Part shown: positions 1 through 10,641 of the stretch, piece after piece
How the letters are laid out: the number at the start of each line of letters is the position of its first letter
Numbering within the stretch: position 1 is the first letter of the stretch
Assembly: GCA_018257865.1 (NCBI GenBank)
Contig: JAEUBA010000064.1
Location: 62,001-126,000 of the forward strand
Direction of reading: 5' to 3'
DNA: 64,000 nt
DNA from: Stereocaulon alpinum
Taxonomy: Eukaryota > Ascomycota > Lecanoromycetes > Lecanorales > Stereocaulaceae
The notes under the pieces: model-generated
Databases searched by the model: none
Told to the model about the DNA's origin: nothing
Seen by the model: only the letters and a program-made list of their open reading frames with translations
Made by a program: the position numbers and the translations under genes

Positions 1-956
1 AGTTGTCCCTTCACCAACTTTCACGCCTTATCATCATTGGAATCGCCAATGCGCTTGATTTGACAGATCGCTTCCTTCCACGCCTTAAGGCCAGAAATCT
101 AAAGCCACAATTGCTGCCGTTCCTCCCATACACAGCACCCCAGATCGCTGCTGTTATCACCACAAAGCTCAAGTCCCTCACCACAACAGACGACACGCAA
201 CATAGTGATTTCATTCCCTTTCTCCAACCCGCGGCAATACAACTATGCTCAAAGAAGGTTGCCTCACAGACCGGAGATCTTCGAAAAGCTTTCGACATAG
301 TTCGTCGAACGGTAGATCTTATTGAAGCGGAAACAGAGCAAAAGCACCGATCCAACTTGTCTATCCTGACCTCTCCCTCCAAAACGCCGCTAGGTGAAAA
401 TCCTAATCTGTCCTCTCCAACATGTCCTGGTCTCAGCAAAAAGACGTCGATCGCAATTCTTACACCCCTGACAGCTCCTCGCGCCACAATAGCTCACGTG
501 TCACGCGTTTCTACAGCAGCGCTCAGCAACGGCACGACCCAGCGCTTGCAAACTCTCAATCTGCAGCAGAAAGCAGCACTATGCGCCCTCTTGTCTCATC
601 AGAAGACGTCTCGTAAAGCACCATCGTCAATTTTCTCCACGCCATCGAAAGTGTCTCCTGCGCCTACCGTAAGGATGCTCTATCAGAATTATTGTTCGTT
701 ATGTAGACGAGACAACGCCTTGCATCCACTCACAAGTACAGAATTCGCAGACGTGATGTCAGGCTTGGAGACGCTTGGTTTGGTCGGAGAGGAGAAGATT
801 GGGAGAGGGTTTGGTATGATGACACCGAGTAGAAGAGGAAAGGGAGTTGGTGACGAGAAGAGGGTTGTGAGTTTTGTCGATGAAGGGGAGGTAAATGGTT
901 GCTTGGATGGAGTGGGTGGTGGGATCTTGAGGAGCCTATTGGCTTCTGACGAATGA
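1..956 (+). CDS. CDC6: Cdc6/Cdc18 replication-licensing ATPase, C-terminal part (5' end outside window)
   Basis: Cdc6 loads the MCM helicase onto ORC-bound origins in G1. About 317 C-terminal residues are visible; the Walker A/B part lies to the left of the window. The first segment reads LIIIGIANALDLTDRFLPRL, which is the sensor-1 region of the ORC1/Cdc6 AAA+ family. It is followed by LKPQLLPFLPYTAPQIAAVI and the RKAFDIVRRTVDL helix (sensor-2 region). A Ser/Thr-Pro-rich linker leads into a winged-helix domain (roughly residues 185-315 of the visible part). The frame is open from base 3 with no convincing ATG, so the gene enters from the left; the first codons could border an intron acceptor. 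It converges on the RhoGAP gene, with 276 bp between the two stop codons. ORC1 is a less likely alternative because the spacing to the winged helix fits Cdc6. Confidence 0.85.
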   Translation, partial: LSLHQLSRLIIIGIANALDLTDRFLPRLKARNLKPQLLPFLPYTAPQIAAVITTKLKSLTTTDDTQHSDFIPFLQPAAIQLCSKKVASQTGDLRKAFDIVRRTVDLIEAETEQKHRSNLSILTSPSKTPLGENPNLSSPTCPGLSKKTSIAILTPLTAPRATIAHVSRVSTAALSNGTTQRLQTLNLQQKAALCALLSHQKTSRKAPSSIFSTPSKVSPAPTVRMLYQNYCSLCRRDNALHPLTSTEFADVMSGLETLGLVGEEKIGRGFGMMTPSRRGKGVGDEKRVVSFVDEGEVNGCLDGVGGGILRSLLASDE

Positions 957-1232
957 ATGATAAAGGGACTAAATGGTTGGATACTAACAAGCATAGAGTT
1001 TTCAATTGCATGAAACACGGCATTGACGTTGCATTGCCTTAGATACCTTACGTTAGCGGGGCGTTTATCAGCATACCGTAAACAGCGAGCATGAATAATC
1101 AGTATTTGCATAATCCGAACGACGACGAAGTCCCATTCACTCATGCCCTTGATGTACACGTTCCCTAAAATATTGCTACAATGAAGTAAAAGCCTCCCAA
1201 AACAACGCTAATGATCTCTTCCATCCCGTCGT

Positions 1233-4095
1233 TCAATCATCCATAGGCTTATCACTCAATTGAACACCATACCTCTCTCCTCCCTCAGACCCCAAACTCG
1301 CCATACTGTCCCTATTCCCCATCCCAGACTCTACACTGCTCCGGTTCCCAATAACGTTCCTACCCATACTACCCGCTACACCAGCTTTCCTTGGTGGGAA
1401 ACGACTGCTTCGGCCTAGGGAGTCGCGCTTTTCGGAGAATGTGGTTGTGCCGTTGGTTTCTTCTGGTGCTGTGTAGTGGGTGTAATTTGAGTCATGGTGG
1501 TCTGCTTCGGGTGCGTGGGGTGGGTCTTCTGGGATGGATTTCGTGGTGTTGTTATTGTTGATGTGGTTGATCATGTTGGTTACGCTACTTTGCTTGGTTG
1601 TTCTTTCCGCAATGGGCGAAGTACCTTCATCTGGAACTTCTAAGCTCGCTCTTACGGCGCTTCGTCGGGGCGCGTCGTTCTGAGTAGGTGAGCTAGTATG
1701 GACTGGGAACCTTGTCGCTGGTGGATCGCTTGATCGGTCTCTTCGATGTGAACGTCCATTGGCGTGAGGTGCGGGACTGCTATTTCGTGACTTTGAGGCT
1801 ATGGCTCGATTACGAGCTTCCATGTTCGCACGGCGATTGCTTTCGTCGGTGCTGATGGCTCTTATGCGAGCGGCATTGGAGGCATTACCTCCACTAGGGG
1901 TGTGAGAGAGTGTTGAGGCGCGTTTGAGTTCGCCGAAAATCTCTTCTTTGTGGGCGAAGAGGTCGCGTATGAGACGGTAAGAATGTTTCTCATGCATCGT
2001 TATGGCAGTGTCAGTGCGGGGGCGGAGGATGCAGGGAGCTAGATTGTTTGCGAGGTCGGCAACGTAGGCTTCGTCTGCCGAGGTGAGTTCGATGAGGCGA
2101 GTAAAGTGAGTGGTTAGGGCGTCGAGGGTGGCGATATTGGCGAGGCGTAGCTGGCCAAGGGTATTTTGCAGGACGGAGATACGAGTTTGTGCGGAGGTAG
2201 CAGAGTCAGGCGTGGAATAGATCGTTTTGATGATTTCATAGACTTGAGAGGAGACGAGGGAGTCTGAAGCAATGATCAGTGCAGGCTTTCGAAAGGGGAA
2301 TCTTGCGAAGTACCTACCAGGTAGTTCGAGAAGGTATAGTTTCAACGCACTTGCAACAATGGGTATCTCATATCGCTCCAGAACTTCACGAGGTATCACT
2401 TTGCCAGTATTGATAACTTTGCGAAGATGATGTGTTGCTGCCAGGGGTACATCAACAAGCCAGATACCGCGACGAGCCTCATCACCCTCAAGGTCGGGGT
2501 AGTCTGGGACAGGTTTGTTAGCTGTTGATACTTAGTAAAGCTAGAGTGTACATACGATTGTCTAAGAAAGTAAGAATAGTAGTAACGATCATTGGTACGC
2601 GCTTTCGGTCAGCTCGTGCCCTAGCCTCAAGGTCAACCCCAAATGTTTGCTCTGTGGCACATATCAGCGATTGTAGTTACAATGTGACGAGTTCAGGCCA
2701 GTACCTACCGTCTACATTGTTATAATAATTATCATAAACTTGGACCCGCGGTACAAAAGCCCCAGTCCGGTAGTTTTCGAGCAAATACCTGAGATCGCCT
2801 GCAGGTTGAACGGTCTCTTGGTAAAGCATCATGTTATCAACGGTGCTCTGTAGACTTGGTATGGCATTGCTGATAGCTCCGGAAAAGTCCAGAATAACAG
2901 CCTTAATGGCTTTTAAACGGTCCAGCTCACATCGCTCCATAAATTTGAGATGATCAACCATTTTCTCTTCTAGTTGACAACGTAAATCATCAAGTCTGCG
3001 AACACTGGACTTATAGCGTTCATCTGCCTCATGCGACTCCCTACGTAATTTTTCCGCCGGAGTCTCGTTGGGATGTGCATTGTTGAGAGGGTTCCATGTT
3101 GATAGCATTTCTCCCATGGAGCCGACGGTTGGTGAATCGGTGCTATCAGTAGTCGAGCTTATGGATGAGACTCGATCGAGGGACCTCTTCTTCTCCGGTA
3201 TTCCTGTGATTTTGAACACTTTTGGCCTCCATTGATAGTTCATTTTGGAGCTGTTGGCAAACGTGCTTCCCACGTTGCCTATTAGTCTCAGGAACCCTTG
3301 TGCAACAAGGTCTTGACCAACTCTTTCTGCATAACTGACACTAGTTGCACCCATGTGTCTCTGTATGTAGTCCGTGATGTCTGAGCCCGTTGAGACGTTT
3401 TGGTAGGTGCCCAGTATAGGCACCTTAACCTCACCCAGCTTGATCGTGTTAAGCACGTGTGTCAAGATCTTCTTGACCTGTTCTGGATCATACGTCTCGT
3501 CTCCAATCTCGACCGGTTCTTCTTCTTCCGTGTCTTGTAGATCAGGTAATTTGATCGTTGGTGGTGCTAGCTTTGGACTAGATATATCCTTTTCGGGGCT
3601 TTGGAAGGCCAATTTGTTTTCCTCTTCTAGATCCTCGAGCTGACGGCATTTGTTGAAGTATGCACTTCTTAATTTCCTGACATACTCTGCTTGCTTGTCA
3701 TGCGCTTTCATGCGAGCCTGCAAGTCATCTTGGGAGTTTTGTACGCGGCCTTCGTGAGCTTCACACCAACGGCTGAAGGGTACGACTACCAACTCGCTGA
3801 TGTTCGATGCAATCTTCTTGTGATTTTTCGCAGCTTCCTCCATTTCTCCTCGTACGCCTTCATACGCTTTCCGCAAGCTTGCTCCATCGTCTCTGGCGAA
3901 GCCTCCAGTCATCTTGTCTGTAGTTGGCGCAATGTCTGCGAGCTTCCGCCCATACATTTCTTCTGCATCAGCTCTCATCCTCGCTATTGTGAGAACCTGC
4001 TGGTTTTCTATAACGCCCTGCTGAAGCTTCCCAAACAGCACCCCTAGCCCTCCGGCATAGTCCCCTGACCAGAAGGAGTCCGCAAAGCCAGGCAT
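1233..4095 (-). CDS. RGD2: F-BAR/DEP/RhoGAP protein, Rgd2-like (917 aa, 3 exons)
   Basis: Predicted Rho/Cdc42 GTPase-activating protein that binds membrane. Exons are 4095-2709, 2651-2556 and 2503-1233. The introns are 57 and 52 bp; the second has a GCTAAC branch site. Domain order is F-BAR part 1 (about 1-165, beginning FADSFWSGDYAGGLGVLFGK), a DEP domain inserted at about 205-295, F-BAR part 2 (about 345-460), RhoGAP (about 463-690) and a low-complexity Ser/Asn/Arg tail to 917. A DEP inserted in the F-BAR followed by RhoGAP matches yeast Rgd2 rather than Rgd1. The usual G-x-x-R-x-S-G arginine-finger loop reads GIWLVDVPLA here, so the catalytic Arg is not at its normal place. The 5' side faces BRN1 across a 540-bp divergent promoter. 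Confidence 0.88.
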
Positions 4096-4635
4096 CTTGA
4101 CTGATTTCGAGATTTCGAGTAAGCACTAACCCGGCGAATTTGGGCAGCTCTATCGATAACGAGACAATCAGTCCGAAAAGGGATTCGAGAGCCGGGCCGT
4201 TGTTGAAGTACGTGGAGGGGGGATAGATTTGTGTAGGGCGCAATGGAGGTCAAAATGGATACAGCATCGAGAAGAAATTTCAACTGTCTTTCACTGGGCT
4301 CAGACCGACGATACCGAGAATGAGCGGGTAACAGGCACAAGCTATGTCGGATATCGAGTAACCTTGCAAATTGGTCAACATTTGACCGTTTTCTTGAAGA
4401 CGCGAATAATACCGGCCACCGTAGCGGCTAACATATCCTAGGATTAGTCGTTTTAGCTTGCAGAGACTCAATTATTGGTAAATCCACCCCGCTGCTCCAT
4501 TTCAGGCTCGAAATAAACAAACCCCAAACTTCAAACAAAGTCAGCGACTTCCGCGACCCTCAACGTCTTCAGCAGCAGTGAGCTTCTACTACTCACAAGG
4601 CCTTGAGTACGACGCGATACCAGCGCAATTCAAGG
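4096..4635. promoter_or_regulatory. Divergent intergenic region between the RhoGAP gene and BRN1
   Basis: A 540-bp gap between two divergently read start codons must hold both 5' UTRs and promoters. I see no ORF, repeat or clear TATA box that I would defend. Confidence 0.5.
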
Positions 4636-7278
4636 ATGCCTCGAGTCGCAAATCCTCCACGCGCAAACCAAGTCTCCGCTACAACCCCCCACAAACAAGC
4701 CCATCAATCGCCCCTCAAGTAAGCAGGGACCGTTGGGCAAAGCTACCCATCTTCTAATTCGAGAATCCTAGGATACCACTCAACGATGATCGACAAGAGA
4801 AGGCAGTGCGCCTGCAGTCCCGACAAGCCCTACATGACCTACAAATGAACTCTCTCAAGGCCGCGGCGTCACCTGTGCGGAGATTAAACAACTATAATCG
4901 CGCAGCCAGCGACAGCCCGAAGACTCCGCGAATTCATGCAGAAAGGGGGAAAGAGAATGCTGAGGATGGAGGTCTTTCTGTTGTGGCTGCTAGTGCAATG
5001 ACTCCCATGAAGCGCATACCGATCCTGGCCAACTTCGAGGAATGGATGAAGATGGCTACGGACAATAAGATTAACGCTGCTAACTCCTGGAATTTCGCCC
5101 TGATTGATTACTTCCACGACATGTCGTTACTGAAGGAGGGCGATGGCGTGAACTTCCAAAAGGCCAGTTGCACCTTGGATGGCTGTGTCAAGATCTACAC
5201 CAGTCGAGTCGACAGCGTCGCAACAGAGACAGGCAAGCTTCTTAGTGGTCTGGCTGACAGTGGAAATAAGAGAAGCAAAAGGGACGAAGATGGTGAGGAA
5301 GACGAGGATGGCGAAGGAGGAGAGGACGATGACGGTGTGAAGAAGAAGCCGAAAAAGAGGGTATGATCTCCTTCAATGGCAAACGCCGAAACTTTGACTT
5401 AGAACATGGCAGGCGCAACGATCGGAAACCACGTTAGCACCCTCCTTCGCTTCGTTACAACCAAAGAAATTCGAGCTAGAGTTCTCTGTGGATCCTCTTT
5501 TTAAGAAAGTGGCGGCGGACTTTGATGAAGGCGGCGCGAAAGGACTCCTACTTAATCACTTAGCTATTGACTCAAATGGCCGAATCGTTTTCGACAGCAG
5601 CGATGATGCTGAAGATGCAAGCGGTGAGGTAGAGAGCAACAGGAGAAAGAGTGGGGCAACAACAGGAGATGACGGAGAAGAAGACGAGGCAGCCACCGAC
5701 GAGAAACAGCAAGATGTGCCGTCGCCAGCACAAACGAAGGATATTGACATAGCTTCGCTTGGAGCGAAGTTTTTCCCTAACCTGGATAGGCTTGATGAGC
5801 AAGACATCTGCCCTTCTCTGAAGAATTTTGACTTAGGAGACCCCGCTGGATCGTTGGATATACCTTTTCTGAAAGCACCTGATGATTGGCGGCAAGAAAC
5901 GAACAGCCCCATCAAAGGTAACCTTGGGGATCAGACTGGCATATTCCTAGATGGCGACAATGTAGCGGGATTTGAAGATGACGATGGAGTTCTTGGAGGT
6001 TTCGATATGGGCGTAGACGCGGGCTTTGGAGAAGGAGGCGAGGCTTGGGCCAAGAATGCCGCTATTGAACCCCAATTGCACATGCGAGACGTTGGTTTTG
6101 AAGAGGGTGTCGGTGAAGATCAAGGCGAGGGTATGGGGGTCGGCAACTTCGATCCCGAAAGCAACGAATACGCAGTCTCTTTACACCACAAGAAGACCGA
6201 AGGAGGCCATGAGGACATTCTCAGCTATTTCGACAACGCGCTGAAGAAAAATTGGGCCGGACCCGAACACTGGCGGATACGAAGGATAAAAGACATCAAT
6301 AAAGCTTCAGCACCTGCACCATCGAAACGGAAAGAAAAGGAGCCCTTCGAGATTGATTTTGCTTCTCCTCTGGACCCTGCCGTTGCAGAAATGATATACA
6401 CACCAGCGACATCGAATTCATCTATCTCTCTACCGAAAACACAATGGAAGTCGAAGACACGGAATCTGCTTCCTGACGATAAGCACTTCAACTCCAGACA
6501 ACTTCTTCGATTGTTCCTCAAACCCAAAGCACGCATGGGTTCGCGGAGACAGGTCTTTGGTACCCGACGGCAAGGAATGACAGACGAAGTGCCCGAAAAT
6601 GAGATGGACGAAGCTTTCTGGGCCCGGAAGGAGAATGTTGCTCATAAGGCCTCGCCAGACGAAGAAGCGCAGCAAGGCGATTATGATGCGAACTTCTTCC
6701 AAGACGACGGCCTTGGCTTCCCCGATGGTCCACCAGACGACGATGAGGACTTCGCGGATGCCAGAGAAGCCTTTTCGCCGGGAGTGGAAGGCGAAGCTGG
6801 AGGTGAAAGCCAGGGTATAGCAGCTGGAAGTCAGGAGGGTGCTTTTGGAACGCAACTTGTTACGCAAAGTCGAAGGTCACGGCCCGAATACGTCCAGTAT
6901 GCCAGGGTCGCGAAGAAGGTCGATGTCCGGAGGTTAAAGGAAGAGATGTGGAGGGGAACCGGGTTCGAAGACGTATGTTTTCTTAGGCGTTTTGCATCAC
7001 ATCAAGCACTGACCTTTGCACAGAATATCTCTCCTCAAGCACCTTCAGAACCTGCCACCAAAAGCGAAGAAACCCCCCTGAAATTCACATCTCTAATGAA
7101 CAACCTACAGCAAGTCTATCCGAAGCAAGCTATGGCCGACATATCGACGTCTTACTGCTTCATATGTCTGCTGCATCTGGCGAATGAAAAAGGTCTCACC
7201 ATTAGCAATGAGCCAGGTCTGGAAGAGCTCAGCATACAGAGGGATCTTACAGCCGAGATCACGGAAGGCGATGGCTGA
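4636..7278 (+). CDS. BRN1: Condensin complex kleisin subunit Brn1/Barren/CAP-H (828 aa, 4 exons)
   Basis: Kleisin that bridges the SMC2/SMC4 heads in condensin and is needed for mitotic chromosome compaction. Exons are 4636-4718, 4772-5360, 5413-6972 and 7024-7278; introns are 53, 52 and 51 bp. The N-terminal kleisin helix region reads EWMKMATDNKINAANSWNFA with DYFHDMSLLKEGDGVNFQKA. A conserved block crossing exon 3 reads FSVDPLFKKVAADFDEGGAK. The C-terminal winged-helix block is present (PEYVQYARVAKKVDVRRLKE, then CFICLLHLANEKGL). Acidic disordered stretches, including a Lys/Glu-rich one near the second intron, separate them. Intron 3 (6973-7023) is 51 bp and has no in-frame stop, but the spliced form restores the family sequence. 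Confidence 0.93.
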
Positions 7279-7622
7279 GCAATGTTGTATGATTACATTA
7301 GCGATTGGCGTTCATGGGTTTGGCGGGCAATTCGACGGCTTCCCAAGGTCGTGGAGCGTTTTCGATCTATCAATACAAACTTTGGGAGTAGATAGAACCT
7401 TGACTGGAAACGATGGCACGCATTCAATAATGTTGGTACAGTAGTGAAAAATCTTCAACCTCGAGGGTTCAATTACTGTACTTTCGTTGGAGCAACTGGA
7501 TTCGTGCCCAGCACACTATCTTCGGAGAGCGGAGTGCCAAGCAATACTGACTTCTCCGCCCGCTCCATTATTATCAGGACCCTTACCTCTCAACCGTCAA
7601 ACCCACGTAACAAACAGCAAGC
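7279..7622. other. Intergenic: BRN1 3' end and FMP32-like promoter
   Basis: 344 bp between tandem genes. The last 100 bp are pyrimidine-rich, as expected upstream of a fungal start. Nothing else was identified. Confidence 0.4.
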
Positions 7623-8508
7623 ATGGCTTCAGCCTCAACAGCAATTCCGCGGTTTTTGCTCCCACGGCTATCATGGCAGACTACCACGTCACGTTCTGCA
7701 ACCATTGTCTCCCCAATCCAATGCCTTAAACAAGCACCAGCGACCAAGCCCCTCCACCGATCTGGAACGTCAGAAGCGCGAGCATGGCAGCATCAAAAGC
7801 AACCATCGACTGTACGCTCTATGCAAAATCTACATATGCCTCTCAGGTCCCCATCTACCGCATCCAATTACACGAGATGCTTCTCCACAGCTCCCACCCT
7901 CTATCGAGACCACCACTTCGACACCCTCAAATTCGTCCAACGTCTCAAAGCCGAAGGCTTCTCAGAAGATCAGTCAAAAGCCATGATGCTCGTCCTCTCA
8001 GACGTAATTGAAGAATCAATACAAAACCTCACGCGCACCATGGTTCTGAAAGAAGGTAAGCCTGCCAACTCCCTACGCCTCCATTCACCGCCTTACTAAC
8101 GTTCGCAACCCCCCAGACGCCGACCGCAGCACCTACACCCAAAAAGTCGACTTCACGAAACTCCGCTCCGAACTCCTAGCCCTAGACAGCAGCGACACAT
8201 CCATGACATTAGCCTCCCACGAGCGTCTCTCCAACGACCTCGCAAAACTAAACTCCCGACTCCGAGACGAAGTAAACCGCGCGCAAGCGAGCGTTCGCCT
8301 TGACCTCAACTTGGAGAAGGGGAGGATAAGAGAGGAGGCGAAGGAGCAGGAATTGAAGATTAAGGAGACGGAGAGTCGGATTGAGCAGGAGGTTGCGGGG
8401 CTTAGGGAGAGGGTGGAGGGGGTTAAGTTTAGTACGTTGCAGTGGTTGATGGGTGTTTGTACGGGTACGGCGGCGCTGATTTTGGGTGCTTGGCGGTTGT
8501 TGATGTGA
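7623..8508 (+). CDS. FMP32: Mitochondrial inner-membrane coiled-coil protein, DUF1640 family (FMP32/CCDC90/MCUR1-like; 274 aa)
   Basis: Exons are 7623-8055 and 8117-8508; the intron is 61 bp. The first 85-95 residues are rich in Ser/Thr/Arg and poor in acidic residues, as in a mitochondrial presequence, and include the Arg-Cys-Phe-Ser cleavage-type context. The DUF1640 core starts at YRDHHFDTLKFVQRLKAEGF, followed by SEDQSKAMMLVLSDVIEES. A long heptad coiled coil (about 175-245) ends in one C-terminal membrane segment, LQWLMGVCTGTAALILGAW. Animal members (MCUR1/CCDC90) act with the calcium uniporter or cytochrome oxidase assembly; which applies here is not known from the sequence. Confidence 0.87.
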
Positions 8509-8900
8509 AGTGTTTGGGATGGAGAAACATTGGATTGTTCTTGCCTTCGCTCTTAGCCCGGGCGTTGCTGGTATCAGGGTCTGGTGGGGTTCGCATGTGT
8601 GCGATCTGAAGAAATGGCTACGGCGTGAAGGGCAGAGGATCTGGAAAGAAGGGTCAATGTTCAACAAGCCGTCGATTAGTGGTACCTCAACTAGCCAATG
8701 AATGTACTTTTCTTTTCGTTCGTTGATACCTTGCGCAGGAGAAGCAAAGTCTATATTATGGCGTCTATATGCCTCATAACTTTTCGTCAAGCCCATCTAA
8801 GCCATTATCATATCTTCCATTACCCACGTTCCATTACGTCAAACTTTTCATCCGTTCGTCCTCCACTTTCGTTGGTCATCCGAGACTTCTCTTGCCCTAC
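8509..8900. other. Convergent intergenic region between the FMP32-like gene and SEC53
   Basis: 392 bp between two converging stop codons, holding both 3' UTRs. No supportable gene was seen. Confidence 0.4.
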
Positions 8901-9985
8901 TCAGAGCTCGAAGATCTCCTTCAGTATCCTCATCGTATCCTCCGGACTCTTCACACTATGCCCGATCGTCCTACTATCCTCATAGATCTCGTAATCATTG
9001 CCGCCCTTATACGTCTTGTCTCCAAAGAAATGGATAGTAGTGTAGTCAACCCCGCTAATATCCTTCTCTGCCTTGAGATGTTGTAGACAGTATGTCTTGT
9101 CCCATCCAGTGGGAAAGACGTCGAAGGAGATTTGGCCGCCGATTGAGTATCTGTCAAGAGAAATGAAACCGTCAGTCGGTGAAACCTGGCATGGGATTGT
9201 GGCCATGAGGAGACCTACGTCAAGCCATAGTCCGGAAATTTTTCCTTCAAAGCTTGGACGAAGTTCGCGCGAATTTTGTGCTCTAGGTCGTATTTTTCGT
9301 AGTCGTGGCGTTGTTGTACAATGGCGTTACGGCCGACAGGGGAGACATTGACCATGCCGTTCCTTGAAAAAAAAAGCGTCAGCCAAAGTACTCGTAGCAC
9401 CATCGGACTTGACTCCCTCTCAGGAGGTGGATCCCATCTTTCAAAATCTCCATACCCTGCAACCAATTGGGCCACCAGTCAGGAGTAAAATAAGTTCCTA
9501 ACGTACCGGAATTCAACAAACGTCCCCGTCTTCTCCGGAATATCGATATCCGCGATATACCTCAAACAAAAATTCACCAACTCTTTATACTTCGTCTGCC
9601 CCAACCAACCAATGAAGCTGTTACTAGCCAACTGCTGTCCCAATCGAATAGCAGTCAACCCATTCTCCGCAAAACAGAAGTCGAAGAGGCCGGTGACGGG
9701 TATAGAGGGTGTGCCGAGCTGTTCTTGCTGTTTGACGAGGTCGGAACCGCCAACGAAGCCAATTGCGCATTTATGGCGGAGGGCAGAGAGGAGCTGCAGC
9801 ATTTCCGGAGCGACATCCTAGGGTGACAATTAGCATTATTGGGGGTACAAGTGGGGTGGGGAAAAGGGGCAAGGTACACGGCGGGCAGGCGTCAGGGTAC
9901 CGTCAACATCGAAGAGACATATTGTGTTTTTGACAGGGCGGGCTTCTAGGGGTGGATAGACGCTGGCTGCTTCGGCGTGAGCCAT
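8901..9985 (-). CDS. SEC53: Phosphomannomutase (270 aa, 4 exons)
   Basis: Converts mannose-6-phosphate to mannose-1-phosphate for GDP-mannose, and so for glycosylation and GPI anchors; cytosolic HAD-superfamily enzyme. Exons are 9985-9878, 9817-9507, 9362-9219 and 9150-8901; introns are 60, 144 and 68 bp. The HAD nucleophile motif is FDVDGTLTPARR with Asp26 and Asp28. The remaining family blocks are AIGFVGGSDLVKQQEQLG, RNGMVNVSPVGRNA, YSIGGQISFDVFPTGWDKTY and HFFGDKTYKGGNDYEIYEDS (the acid-rich HAD motif). Length and order match eukaryotic PMM. Joining the exons rebuilds the family sequence across all three boundaries without gaps. It is read in tandem with the MFS gene upstream. Confidence 0.96.
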
Positions 9986-10641
9986 GCTGGTGCGGCTAGG
10001 GATACAATTGAATGGTATGGAGTACTGAATAAACGTTCGTGGGTCTCAGTTGGAGCTCTAGAATGACTTGTAGTGAAGAAGAACAATTGTGGACCCTGGC
10101 TCGCCTCGGAGCAGAACCTAATTGGCGGGTTACTACCCTAAGGTACTTTTAGTGCTGCCAGAGGTGCAGCTTAAGCGAGAGGGATGCAGTAACGTAACCA
10201 AGCCTAAGGCTGTGAATGTTTCTCGAGAATTTGTCGGAACTGCTGGATTCTAGGAATGGAGTTCTGACGATTATCGACACTATGAGAGTTTTACTTTTGC
10301 TGCCGGACGAATCGAGAATAGCAAGAACTACTGGAAATAATGATGTTGTATGATATGAGGTTGCATCCAGGTGGTGGTTGCAGTGCTGCTTGACCATCTA
10401 TGCGTGGTATATTTGACTACAATGTCTATAACTATGTACATTCTATGAGGAAGAGGCGTATGTGCAACGCATTTTCTTCGTACAACATGTAAATGCTGAT
10501 TAATGAAAAGGATGTGAAAAACGTGGACGAAAACGGAGGGTAGTAAACTCCTCACTGCACAAACGCCTTGGTCATACTCCGTGTATTGGTAATTCCAAAT
10601 CTTGAGAATCCTGAGAAGAGAACACTCGATGGTTGTAAGCT
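9986..10641. other. Intergenic: SEC53 promoter and MFS gene 3' end
   Basis: 656 bp between tandem minus-strand genes. It contains a CCTAAGGTAC motif near 10136-10145, just upstream of SEC53. No coding evidence. Confidence 0.4.

Noticed and set aside
689..1159. 156-codon antisense frame over the CDC6 end
   Set aside because: It mirrors the conserved Cdc6 coding strand and has no protein features of its own.
2522..2555. 34-bp intron in the RhoGAP gene using the first AACAG acceptor
   Set aside because: Too short for a fungal intron. The next acceptor gives 52 bp with a GCTAAC branch and restores the NHYPDLEGDEARRGIW block.
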